Assembly (NCBI RefSeq): GCF_004402375.1
Contig: NZ_SOGJ01000011.1
Coordinates: 62,001-126,000 of the forward strand
DNA: 64,000 bases
Reading direction: 5' to 3'
From: Cryobacterium breve
GTDB lineage: Bacteria; Actinomycetota; Actinomycetes; Actinomycetales; Microbacteriaceae
The notes under the pieces are model-generated. The model saw only the letters and a program-made list of their open reading frames with translations, searched no databases and had not been told where the DNA came from. Made by a program: the position numbers and the translations under genes. Shown piece by piece: positions 26,909 through 36,347 of this stretch. Within the stretch, counting starts at the first letter, position 1. The number at the start of each line of letters is the position of its first letter.

Positions 26909-28266
26909 GCGGCGGCGAGGACGCTGCCCAGAACCTGCAGGCCCTCGATGAGGAGGTCGTCGGGGATGCTCAGCGGCGGCAGGAAGCGGATCACGTTGCC
27001 GTAGGTTCCGCAGGTGAGCAGCACGACGCCCTGGGCATGGGCGGCGGCCACGACACGGCCGGTGAGGGCGGCATCCGGGTCGCCGGTCCCAGGGTCGATC
27101 AGTTCGACGGCGATCATGGCACCACGGCCCCGCACATCTCCCACGCGCTTGTCGACGGCACGGATGGCGTTCAGCCGCCCGGTCAGGATGGCGCCGATTT
27201 CGCGGGCACGCAGGGCCAGGTCCTCGGTCTCGTAGCTGCGCATGGTGGCCAGGGCCGCCGCGCAGGCGAGCGGGTTGCCGCCGTAGGTGCCGCCGATGCC
27301 GCCAACCTGGGGCGCGTCCATGATCTCCGCGCGGCCGGTGACGGCGGACAGCGGAAGACCGCCGGCGATGCCCTTGGCCATGACCATCAGGTCGGGCACG
27401 ATGCCCTCGTGGTTGCTGGCGAACATGTCGCCGGTGCGGGCGAAGCCGGTCTGCACCTCGTCGGCGATGAAGACGACCTCGTTGGCGCGGCACCAGGCCA
27501 CCAGTGCGGGCAGGAAGCCGGGTGCGGGCACGATGAAGCCGCCCTCGCCCTGGATCGGCTCGATGATCAGGGCGGCCAGGTTGTCGGCTCCGATCTGCTT
27601 CTCGATCTGGGAGATGGCCCGCCCGGCGGCGGCGGCCCCGTCGAGACCGGCGTCGCGGTAGGGGTAGGACATGGGGGCGCGGTAGATTTCCGCGGCGAAG
27701 GGGCCGAAGCCGTTCTTATAGGGCTGGTTCTTCGCGGTCAGCCCCATGGTCAGCGTGGTGCGGCCGTGGTAGGCGTGATCGAAGGCCACGACAGCCTGCT
27801 TACCGGTGTAGTGGCGGGCGATTTTGACGGCGTTCTCCACGGCCTCTGCGCCGGAGTTGAACAGGGCGCTGCGCTTGGCGTGGTCGCCCGGGGTGAGCCG
27901 GTTGAGTGTCTCCGCCACCTCGATGTAGGAGTCGTAGGGCGTCACGGTGAAGCAGGTGTGCGTGAACTGGGCGAGCTGGGCGGCAACGGCCGCGACGACC
28001 TCGGGGGCGCTGTTGCCGATGCCGGTCACGGCAATCCCGCTGCCCAGGTCGATCAGGGAGTTGCCGTCGACGTCGATGAGCACACCGCCACCCGCCGCGA
28101 CGATGTAGGCCGGGAGCGTGACGCCCACTCCGGCCGAGACGGACGCATTCTTGCGACGGCTGAGTTCCTGGGACTTCGGGCCGGGAATGGCGCTGACGAG
28201 GCGGCGCTCCTGGGGAAGGGACGGTCCGCCGACCGGGGTGAGGGGAAGGACGTCTATGAGGGTCAT
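26905..28266 (-). CDS. gabT: 4-aminobutyrate aminotransferase
   Basis: A class III PLP aminotransferase of 453 residues that converts GABA and 2-oxoglutarate to succinate semialdehyde and glutamate. Visible are FNSGAEAVENAVKIAR, FDHAYHGRTTLTM, IIEPIQGEGG, the cofactor aspartate in FIADEVQTGFARTG and the Schiff-base lysine in VMAKGIAGGLPL. GTYGGNPLACAAAL completes the family pattern. The ATG at 28266 follows GGAGCAGCC. It is the first gene of a minus-strand operon (gabT, dehydrogenase, gabD, amine oxidase) and faces a divergent PucR-type regulator. Confidence 0.93.
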   Translation of the reverse strand: MTLIDVLPLTPVGGPSLPQERRLVSAIPGPKSQELSRRKNASVSAGVGVTLPAYIVAAGGGVLIDVDGNSLIDLGSGIAVTGIGNSAPEVVAAVAAQLAQFTHTCFTVTPYDSYIEVAETLNRLTPGDHAKRSALFNSGAEAVENAVKIARHYTGKQAVVAFDHAYHGRTTLTMGLTAKNQPYKNGFGPFAAEIYRAPMSYPYRDAGLDGAAAAGRAISQIEKQIGADNLAALIIEPIQGEGGFIVPAPGFLPALVAWCRANEVVFIADEVQTGFARTGDMFASNHEGIVPDLMVMAKGIAGGLPLSAVTGRAEIMDAPQVGGIGGTYGGNPLACAAALATMRSYETEDLALRAREIGAILTGRLNAIRAVDKRVGDVRGRGAMIAVELIDPGTGDPDAALTGRVVAAAHAQGVVLLTCGTYGNVIRFLPPLSIPDDLLIEGLQVLGSVLAAA

Positions 28267-28364
28267 GGCTGCTCCAGTTCTGGCCTGTGTATCGGCAAGG
28301 GGGGCCGGCACCGGTGCCAATTTCAGAAGGCTACGCGGGGCCGTGATCCACAGCATCCGACACC

Positions 28365-28404
28365 GTGTACATCACAGCGGGCATCTTTCGCCATCTTGTA
28401 CACT
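28365..28404. promoter_or_regulatory. Paired TGTACA operator over the pucR -10 box
   Basis: GTGTACA (28365-28371) and its inverse TGTACAC (28397-28403) lie 32 bp apart, about three helical turns. The second overlaps TACACT (28399-28404), which sits exactly 6 bp before the pucR ATG and is the likely -10 of a leaderless transcript. The site also lies about 100 bp upstream of the gabT start. It is a plausible binding site for the regulator itself. Confidence 0.5.
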
Positions 28405-28410
28405 CAGGCC

Positions 28411-29973
28411 ATGGCTTCGACCCTGGCCCCACCGCTCCTGCCCACCCTGCGCCGCCTGCTGTCCCAGCCCGGCCTCCACCTGCGGCTGATCACGGCCGAG
28501 CCCGAACTGACCGCACACGCCCTCGACCAGCCGGTGGAGTGGGTGCACAGCTCCGATCTGGCCGATCCAACGCCGTTCCTCTCCGCCAGCCAGGTGCTGC
28601 TCACCACGGGTACCCAGTTCGCCGAGTCGACTACGGATGCCTACTACCGCGACTATGTGCATCGACTCACGGAACGCGGCATCACCTGCCTCGGCTTCGG
28701 CACTGAAGTCGTGCGCGCCGGAACGCCGGACGCTCTCGTGGCGGCCTGCCTCACCGCGGGGCTGCCCCTGGTAGAGGTGCCATACGACACTCCGTTCATC
28801 GCGGTCGCGCGCTCGGCCGGTGACCTGGTCGCGGAGTTGCGCTACGCCCGCAACACGTGGGCGCTCGAGGCACAGCGGGCCATCTCGCACGCCGCGCTGC
28901 GGCCGGACGGCCTCAGCAACATCCTGAGCGAGCTGTCCCGTCAGCTGGGCCGCTGGGTCGGGCTCTTCGACGCGAGCGGAGCTCTCGACCGGGTCTTCCC
29001 CCGCGACGCGTTCTCCGGCACCGACGCCTCCCCCACCCTGCCCCGGGTGCAGGCGGAGGCCGGCCGGCTGCTCCGCCGCGGCCACCGGGCGGGCACCGCG
29101 CTCGACGACGGCGGCGAGACCCTGACGCTTCAGACGCTCGGGCGGCGGGACCAGCTGCGCGGCGTGCTGGCCCTCGGCGGCGGCCCCGAGCTCGACCAGG
29201 CCGGCCAGCAGGTGGTGACCAGCGTCATCGCCTTGGCCGGGCTCGCCCTTGAGCAGAACAGTGCCCTGGATCGTGCCCGCGGGCACTTGCGGTCGGGGCT
29301 GTTGCAGGCGCTGATCGGCGGCGACCGGGCGCTCGTGCAGAGCGTGTCCGGTGAACTCTGGGGTACCCTTCCGGTCGAGCCGGTGCGGGTCGCGGTCGTG
29401 GCTCCGCCGCCGGAACGTCTGGACGCCCTCGCCGAGCTGCTCGAACTGCGGGTCGAAGAAAGGCCGGGACACCTCTTTTTCGCCCGTGAGGGCCGCCACA
29501 TCCTGCTCATCGTCGACGTGGCCGCCGGGCCGCTTCTCGACGATCTGGTGAGCTTCGGCCTGCACGTGGGCGTCTCCGACCGGAGCGACTACCGCACGCT
29601 GCCGCACGCGGTGGCGCAGGCCCGCCAAGCGCTCGAGCGCGCCCGTGAGGGCGCAGCCGGCATGGTCGAGTTCGAGGTCATCTCCCGCCAGGGTGTGCTC
29701 GCTTTCCTAGCCCGAACGGATGCCTCGGAGGTCGGCCGCGCCACGCTGCGCCCGCTGTCCGACCATGATGCCGCGCACGGCACGGCGCTGCTCACGACCC
29801 TGCGGGTGTGGCTCGAAAACAACGGACAGTTCGGCCCCGCCGCGGCCGAACTCGCCGTGCACCGCCACACCGTGCGCGCCCGGATCGGCCACGCCGAGCA
29901 GCTTCTCGGCCGCGACCTCGCTACGTTCCACGCGCGCGCCGACCTGTGGGCGGCGCTGTTGGCCTCCGGCTAG
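28411..29973 (+). CDS. PucR-family transcriptional regulator
   Basis: A 520-residue regulator with the PucR layout: an N-terminal purine-catabolism-like sensing domain (LITAEPELTAHALDQPVEWVHSSDLADP), a central GGDEF-like/CdaR region, and a C-terminal helix-turn-helix (TLRVWLENNGQFGPAAAELAVHRHTVRARI). Relatives control purine, GABA and amino-acid catabolism (GabR-like and AdeR proteins). Divergent to the gabT operon, it is the probable controller. I start at the ATG at 28411; an open frame extends far upstream but is antisense to the operon. Leaderless. Confidence 0.92.
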   Translation: MASTLAPPLLPTLRRLLSQPGLHLRLITAEPELTAHALDQPVEWVHSSDLADPTPFLSASQVLLTTGTQFAESTTDAYYRDYVHRLTERGITCLGFGTEVVRAGTPDALVAACLTAGLPLVEVPYDTPFIAVARSAGDLVAELRYARNTWALEAQRAISHAALRPDGLSNILSELSRQLGRWVGLFDASGALDRVFPRDAFSGTDASPTLPRVQAEAGRLLRRGHRAGTALDDGGETLTLQTLGRRDQLRGVLALGGGPELDQAGQQVVTSVIALAGLALEQNSALDRARGHLRSGLLQALIGGDRALVQSVSGELWGTLPVEPVRVAVVAPPPERLDALAELLELRVEERPGHLFFAREGRHILLIVDVAAGPLLDDLVSFGLHVGVSDRSDYRTLPHAVAQARQALERAREGAAGMVEFEVISRQGVLAFLARTDASEVGRATLRPLSDHDAAHGTALLTTLRVWLENNGQFGPAAAELAVHRHTVRARIGHAEQLLGRDLATFHARADLWAALLASG

Positions 29974-30263
29974 CCCGGATGCATTTTCCCGTCTCGGGTT
30001 CATCGGCCGTGCGACCGTTCCGCCTGAGTTCAGGCGACCGAAAATACAGGAATCGCCCGTGCGGTGTCAGGGCATCCCGTCCTACGGACTGCCGATCATT
30101 GGATCCGAGGTCAAACAGCGACATCGTCGCCGCATGTGGTCGCTCACGAACTTGCATGAGGCAGGGTCCGTGCTGCGACGGTTGCCGGACGCCAGCGCGA
30201 CTCTCGCGCAGGCGATATCCGTGCCGCACTGCGGCGAGTCCGCCGTGTTGCGGGCCCGCAGGC

Positions 30264-30941
30264 TCAGGCCCGCAAGGACCACGGCTTGCGGCGCACGAGG
30301 ATGTGGCCACGACTGGTGCTCAGCCGGGTCCACAGGCCGGTCTCGAACAGGCGCACGGGCTCATCCTTCGGTAGGAAGCCGAGGCTGACGGCCGCGAAGG
30401 CGGCACCGGCCGGCACGATTTCCAGGCCGGGAATGGGGCGACCCCAGACCTCGGAACGGACCCGCTGCACGATCTGCCCGCCCGTTCCGGCCGGGATCAC
30501 GGCGGCGACCTCCTCGATGCCGCTCTGTGCGGCCTCGTCGAGGAGCGCGGCATCCGTTTCACCGAGTAGGGTCCAGCCGCCCTGGGGCGGCGAGATGCCG
30601 GCCCACGTCACAGTGGTCACCTCGAGCGGCACGGTCACGCTGACGGGTGTGTCCGGTACTTCCACGGCCGCAGTGAGGCGGGCGAGGCGGTCGAGCAGTG
30701 AGCGGACGGGAACGACCGCGTCGAGCTCCACCGGAGCGGTGAGCGCGAAGGTCCGCAGGCCGAGGACAGTGGGGCTGGAGTCGAGCAGACCGCGCGGATA
30801 AAGGATCGCGGTGTACACGGCGAGCACCTCCGCGGCCTGAATCAGGCGCACGGAACCGTCTTCAACACGGCTGGCGCGGGAGAGGTAGACCTGGAGGTCG
30901 CGAAGGGATAGGGAGTCTGGGAGAGAAAATGACTTACTCAT
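30264..30941 (-). CDS. Conserved hypothetical protein
   Basis: A 225-residue soluble protein with no motif I recognise. It begins MSKSFSLPDSLSLRDLQVYLSRA and contains alternating hydrophobic strands and a glycine patch (AGTGGQIVQRVRSEVWG). Codon use matches the neighbours, and TAGGAGCAG precedes the ATG at 30941, so it is a real gene. A 9-bp inverted repeat (30248-30275) overlaps its stop and may end the transcript. The 290 bp beyond, to pucR, shows no gene. It diverges from the thioesterase gene; nothing indicates a role. Confidence 0.75.
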   Translation of the reverse strand: MSKSFSLPDSLSLRDLQVYLSRASRVEDGSVRLIQAAEVLAVYTAILYPRGLLDSSPTVLGLRTFALTAPVELDAVVPVRSLLDRLARLTAAVEVPDTPVSVTVPLEVTTVTWAGISPPQGGWTLLGETDAALLDEAAQSGIEEVAAVIPAGTGGQIVQRVRSEVWGRPIPGLEIVPAGAAFAAVSLGFLPKDEPVRLFETGLWTRLSTSRGHILVRRKPWSLRA

Positions 30942-31009
30942 CTGCTCCTAAACTACCAAGGTACGGCGCTGGTCACACCGACCCGCCGTCTTGCGCCTGA
31001 GGAGGCCAC

Positions 31010-31885
31010 ATGGACTTGCCGATGGAGGGCCTCCTGGCCGCCCTGGACCTCACCGACACGGGTGCCCGCACCAGCGAGGACATTTTCACGGGTCCGTCGC
31101 AGTGGATGCCCCTTGGCCGCGTCTTCGGGGGCCAGGTGCTCGCGCAGTCCTTGGTCGCCGCCATGCGCACGGTGCCCGACGACCGTCACGTGCACTCGAT
31201 GCACGGCTACTTCCTTCGCCCCGGCGACGTGGGCCAACCCATCACGTTCTCCGTGGACCGGATCCACGACGGCCGGTCATTCTCCACCCGCCGCACGCAG
31301 GCCTACCAGGACGGGCGCCCGATCCTGTCGATGATTGCGTCATTCCAGGACGAGGACGAGGGTCTTGAGCACCAGATCGAGATGCCGGTCGACATGCCCG
31401 ACCCGGAGTCCCTGCCCACGGCAGCGGATGCCCTGGCCCAGGTCGACCACTCCATCGCCCGTTACTGGGCGAACGAGCGCCCCTTCGACATGCGTCACCT
31501 GCCATCGCCGATCTACCTGCGGGTGAAGGGCGAGCACACCGCCCGCCAGGCCGTGTGGATGAAGACCATGGGCCCGCTCCCCGACGACCCGGACCTGCAC
31601 CGCGCCGCCCTGGCCTACGCGAGCGACTACTCGATCATGGAACCCGTCATGCGCCGCCACGGTGTGGCCTGGGCGACGCCGGGCCTCAAGGTTGCCAGCC
31701 TCGACCACGCCATGTGGTTCCACCGATTCGGCCGGGCCGACGAGTGGATGCTGTACGTCCAGGACTCCCCCACCGCCCAGGGCGGACGCGGGTTGTCCAC
31801 GGGCAGTATCTACAGCCGGGCGGGCCTGCTCCTGGCAACCGTGGCCCAGGAAGGCATGCTGCGCGTGCCCACCAACGCGGAGTAG
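31010..31885 (+). CDS. tesB: Acyl-CoA thioesterase II
   Basis: Hydrolyses acyl-CoA to free acid and CoA. The 291-residue protein is a double hot-dog enzyme: the first fold has VFGGQVLAQSLVAAM and SMHGYFLRPGD, then HDGRSFSTRRTQAYQDG. The second has the aspartate/Q region LDHAMWFHR and the conserved end GRGLSTGSIYSRAGLL. The ATG follows AGGAGGCCAC. It is 44 bp upstream of the Rieske lipoprotein gene and may be cotranscribed with it. Confidence 0.93.
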   Translation: MDLPMEGLLAALDLTDTGARTSEDIFTGPSQWMPLGRVFGGQVLAQSLVAAMRTVPDDRHVHSMHGYFLRPGDVGQPITFSVDRIHDGRSFSTRRTQAYQDGRPILSMIASFQDEDEGLEHQIEMPVDMPDPESLPTAADALAQVDHSIARYWANERPFDMRHLPSPIYLRVKGEHTARQAVWMKTMGPLPDDPDLHRAALAYASDYSIMEPVMRRHGVAWATPGLKVASLDHAMWFHRFGRADEWMLYVQDSPTAQGGRGLSTGSIYSRAGLLLATVAQEGMLRVPTNAE

Positions 31886-31929
31886 ATTCTCAGGACGCTA
31901 CTCATCTACACCCCCGACCGAGGAGAACC

Positions 31930-32343
31930 ATGACGAACGCCACCGACATCTCCCGCCGCACCGCGCTCTTGCTCGGAACGGCAGGAACAGCCGTAGCACT
32001 GGTCGGTTGCAGCACCGGAGGGGCAGCTGATTCCGGCATCAGTGGCAACGGGCCAGTCGAGGTGGCCAAGCTCGCGGACATTCCGGTGGGAGGCTCGATC
32101 GAGGCATCCCTCGATGGCAAGCCCATCTTGATCAGTCAGCCCACCACCGGGACCGTGGTGGCGTTCAGCGCCATCTGCACGCATCAGGGCTGCGTGGTCA
32201 AGCCCGTGAAAAACGAGTTCGACTGCCCGTGCCACGGCTCCAAGTTCGACCCCGCGACCGGCGAGGTCCTCGCCGGGCCGGCACCCACCCCGCTGGCCTC
32301 GGTGAAGGTCACCGTCACCGGCGACACCATCACAGCAGGCTGA
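31930..32343 (+). CDS. Rieske 2Fe-2S lipoprotein (Tat-exported)
   Basis: A 137-residue protein with the Rieske cluster motifs CTHQGC and CPCHGS, whose two Cys and two His ligands are all present. The N-terminus has a twin-arginine motif (SRRTALL) followed by a hydrophobic segment and a lipobox (LVGC), so the folded, cluster-loaded protein is probably exported by Tat and anchored as a lipoprotein. Such stand-alone Rieske proteins are common in Micrococcales and their partner is usually unknown. AGGAG precedes the ATG at 31930. It converges on the next gene with 6 bp between stops. Confidence 0.92.
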   Translation: MTNATDISRRTALLLGTAGTAVALVGCSTGGAADSGISGNGPVEVAKLADIPVGGSIEASLDGKPILISQPTTGTVVAFSAICTHQGCVVKPVKNEFDCPCHGSKFDPATGEVLAGPAPTPLASVKVTVTGDTITAG

Positions 32344-32349
32344 GCCGCC

Positions 32350-32844
32350 CTACTCGTCCGGCAGCGCCGCGCGCCGACTGAACCGAATGGGCTCCTCCAG
32401 GTACGGAGTCCACGCGGCGCGTTCCACGGCGTTGATCTTGCGCGGGCGCTCGGTCACGGCGTCCACGAGCACAATGGTGGTGCTCGCCTGCGCATACAGC
32501 TGCGCCGGCTCCAGGCCGATCGGCGTCCACACCTCGTAGCAGACCTCAAGGCTCGCGCCGCCGAGTTTGCCGAGCCACAGCCGGATGTCCACGGGCTGCC
32601 GGAGGTACGGGATCGGCGCCAGGTATTCGGCTTCCAGCCGCGCGATGAGCGTCAGCGTCGCCGCCCCCGGGCGCCCGTCGAGCACCGCGGTTCCCGCGAA
32701 CGCACCAGGTCCGGTGCCATCCTCGTCCGGCCAGAAGGCTTGGATTCGCGCATCTTCGAGCAGGCGCAGCAGTTCGGCGTTGTTGACATGGCCGTAGGCG
32801 TCCAGGTCCGACCAGCGCAGCCGGACCGGAACGTGCAGCTTCAT
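32350..32844 (-). CDS. Acyl-CoA thioesterase, hot-dog (4HBT/YbgC-like)
   Basis: The 164-residue single hot-dog protein begins with the YbgC-type active site RLRWSDLDAYGHVNNAELLRLLEDAR, in which the aspartate in SDLDAYGH and the histidine-asparagine pair are the family signature. Substrate is not predictable. It lies 9 bp downstream of ettA and is probably the last gene of the lipoprotein-ettA-thioesterase transcript. Confidence 0.9.
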   Translation of the reverse strand: MKLHVPVRLRWSDLDAYGHVNNAELLRLLEDARIQAFWPDEDGTGPGAFAGTAVLDGRPGAATLTLIARLEAEYLAPIPYLRQPVDIRLWLGKLGGASLEVCYEVWTPIGLEPAQLYAQASTTIVLVDAVTERPRKINAVERAAWTPYLEEPIRFSRRAALPDE

Positions 32845-32853
32845 CGCGGCGAC

Positions 32854-34536
<1,683 letters not shown>

Positions 34537-34541
34537 AGTGC

Positions 34542-35060
34542 TTACCAGTCTATTTGCCGTGTGGCCCCGGCCAGACACGTTTGCGACGCGAGCAGGGACG
34601 TCGCCGTGCTGTGGTACCCGCCAGTGGCCGGTCCGTTCTGGCCGATCAGGCATTCCCCGTTGAACCGGACGGCGAACTGGATCGAGTCAGCGGTCAGATT
34701 CACGGTGGTCTTGTCGAAGGTGACTTCCATCTGGGCCTTGTCGAAGCCGCCTGCGACCAGCGCGTTCACGAACGCCTGCCCGCCGGCATTGGCGTCTGCC
34801 GCCACGACCGCGGTCGCCAAGCCGTCGAAATAGGGCAGGTTCGCCGTGGCGTCCTGCTCGGGCAGCAGCACCGGAACTGGTTCCGGTGTCGCGCTCGGAG
34901 CCGCCGCCGATGGCGTCGAGCTGGGAGCCGGGACAGTCGCGGCGGTGCAGGCCACGAGGCTGACGCCCAGCACCAGGCCGAGCAGGAGTGAGCCCTCGAT
35001 ACGACCGAAACGGATGCCGCCTCGGTCTCGCCGGGATACCCGTTCTAATGCTACCGGCAC
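34542..35060 (-). CDS. Putative lipoprotein of unknown function
   Basis: The 172-residue product has a basic N-terminus, a hydrophobic stretch (SLLLGLVLGVSLVAC) and a lipobox LVAC, so it is likely a membrane-anchored lipoprotein. A Ser/Pro/Ala linker of ~30 residues precedes a small domain with two conserved-looking cysteines (FNGECLIGQNG, LASQTCLAG). I do not recognise the domain with confidence. The GTG at 35060 behind GGGAGGACA gives a normal signal; an out-of-frame ATG overlaps it. It is tightly joined to ettA, an odd neighbour for a surface lipoprotein. Confidence 0.78.
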   Translation of the reverse strand: MPVALERVSRRDRGGIRFGRIEGSLLLGLVLGVSLVACTAATVPAPSSTPSAAAPSATPEPVPVLLPEQDATANLPYFDGLATAVVAADANAGGQAFVNALVAGGFDKAQMEVTFDKTTVNLTADSIQFAVRFNGECLIGQNGPATGGYHSTATSLLASQTCLAGATRQIDW

Positions 35061-35134
35061 ATTGTCCTCCCGCGACCGCGGTGCGGTCAGGCCTCCGAGT
35101 CTGCCAGATCTGCCGTGGCCCGGAGTCGGCGCCG

Positions 35135-35614
35135 CTAGGAATCGGCCCCGACCAGCACCGCGGCCTCCGCCTCGGCGCGAGCCTGCGGCGATTCGTCGGC
35201 ATCGGCCGGAAGAAAACCGTCCGTGGGCTCGGCGGGATGCGGTGCCGGCGCGCTCGCGGGCGGCGAGCGCGTGTAAACGGTGCTGCACCAGGCCAGGTCG
35301 TGCCCGACGGTCTCGGCTTCGACCTCCACCGAGGTGCCGTTGCGGTCGGCATTCTCCCAGGGCCGGATGCGCAGCCGCCCAGCGACGACCACGTGCTCGC
35401 CCTTCTGCACTGAGTGCACCACGTTGTGGGCGAGCTGCCGGAAGGACGAGACGGTGTACCAGTTGGTCTCGGCGTCAACCCAGGCCTGTTTGACGCGGTC
35501 GAAGCGGCGCTGGCTGGACGCCAGCCGAAACGAGGTGATGGCCAGTCCGGAACTGGTCACGAGGTGACGTGGCGTGGTGGCCACGATTCCGGTCACGGTG
35601 ATGCTGTCGCTCAT
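35135..35614 (-). CDS. ssb: Single-stranded DNA-binding protein (Ssb-like)
   Basis: A 159-residue OB-fold protein: SITVTGIVATTPRHLVTSSGLAITSFRLAS at the start, then WYTVSSFRQLAHNVVHSVQKGEHVVVAGRLRIRPW, which is the Ssb core, with an acidic Ala-rich tail. It lacks the DDDIPF tip of the main replication Ssb, so it is more likely a secondary paralogue (as with SsbB) than the essential one. The ATG at 35614 follows GAGGGAGT. Between it and msrA there are about 190 bp with no gene. Confidence 0.85.
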   Translation of the reverse strand: MSDSITVTGIVATTPRHLVTSSGLAITSFRLASSQRRFDRVKQAWVDAETNWYTVSSFRQLAHNVVHSVQKGEHVVVAGRLRIRPWENADRNGTSVEVEAETVGHDLAWCSTVYTRSPPASAPAPHPAEPTDGFLPADADESPQARAEAEAAVLVGADS

Positions 35615-35808
35615 TGCGGACTCCCTCATCCAGCGGGCCCCGGACGGATGCCCGGAACACGCGACCTGGGAGCGACGGCTCGTGCCTGTCTCCGCCGCTC
35701 TCAGATCACGTTCTCCGAGTGTGCGGCGGCAGAATGACGCGCGGGGCGGTCATCCGGAACCTGTGCTCGACGACCGCCCCGCGCGCCTGGGGAGGATTGG
35801 ACGTACCG

Positions 35809-36330
35809 TTAGAGCAGGTACGCGGCGTAGGACTTGCGGATCTTGTTCACCTTGGGCACCGCGACGGCCATGCAGTAGCCCTGGCCGGGGTTCTTCGCGA
35901 AGAAGTCCTGGTGGTAGTCCTCGGCCACGAAGTACTCGCCGAGCGGCTCGATCGTCGTGACGATGCCGTCGCCCCACCATTCGGCGGCGCGAGTACGAGC
36001 CGTTTCGAAGAGGCGCTTCTGCTCGTCGTCGGTGTAGAACATGGCCGACCGGTACTGGGTGCCCACGTCGGCGCCCTGTCGGTTCAGCTGGGTTGGGTCG
36101 TGGAGCGTGAAGAACACGTCGAGGATGACGCTGGCCGGGATGACCTCCGGGTCGAACGTGACGGCGACAGCCTCGGCATGGCCGGTGCGGCCCGAGCACA
36201 CCGACTCATATGTGGGCCTCAGGGTCTCGCCTCCGGTATAGCCGGAGACCACCTCGCTCACGCCACGTAACACCCGATACACAGCATCGAGACACCAGAA
36301 ACATCCACCTGCGATCACAAAAGTTTGCAC
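35809..36330 (-). CDS. msrA: Peptide methionine sulfoxide reductase MsrA
   Basis: Reduces methionine-S-sulfoxide in proteins, using thioredoxin. The 173-residue protein has the active site AGGCFWCLDAVY (nucleophilic cysteine in GCFW), GYTGGETLRPTYESVCSGRTGHAEAV, and the conserved C-terminal QDFFAKNPGQGYC. The start is a GTG at 36330 without a ribosome-binding site; TACTCT lies exactly 6 bp before it, a leaderless promoter that overlaps that of the divergent aldo/keto reductase gene. Confidence 0.94.
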   Translation of the reverse strand: MQTFVIAGGCFWCLDAVYRVLRGVSEVVSGYTGGETLRPTYESVCSGRTGHAEAVAVTFDPEVIPASVILDVFFTLHDPTQLNRQGADVGTQYRSAMFYTDDEQKRLFETARTRAAEWWGDGIVTTIEPLGEYFVAEDYHQDFFAKNPGQGYCMAVAVPKVNKIRKSYAAYLL

Positions 36331-36335
36331 AGCCC

Positions 36336-36342
36336 TAGAGTA
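36336..36342. promoter_or_regulatory. Overlapping -10 boxes of divergent msrA and aldo/keto reductase genes
   Basis: TAGAGT (36336-36341, plus) is 6 bp before the reductase ATG; TACTCT (36337-36342 read on minus) is 6 bp before the msrA GTG. Start codons are 17 bp apart. The two promoters cannot be occupied at once. Confidence 0.6.
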
Positions 36343-36347
36343 ACGGC

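Noticed and set aside
26872-28410. Extension of the PucR reading frame far upstream
   Set aside because: The frame runs antisense to gabT and the dehydrogenase; a PucR-family start and a leaderless -10 fix the start at 28411.
29974-30263. Possible minus-strand small genes in the gap after pucR (about 80-130 codons)
   Set aside because: No ribosome-binding site, and amino-acid composition (Arg, Pro, Ser-rich) typical of random GC-rich frames.
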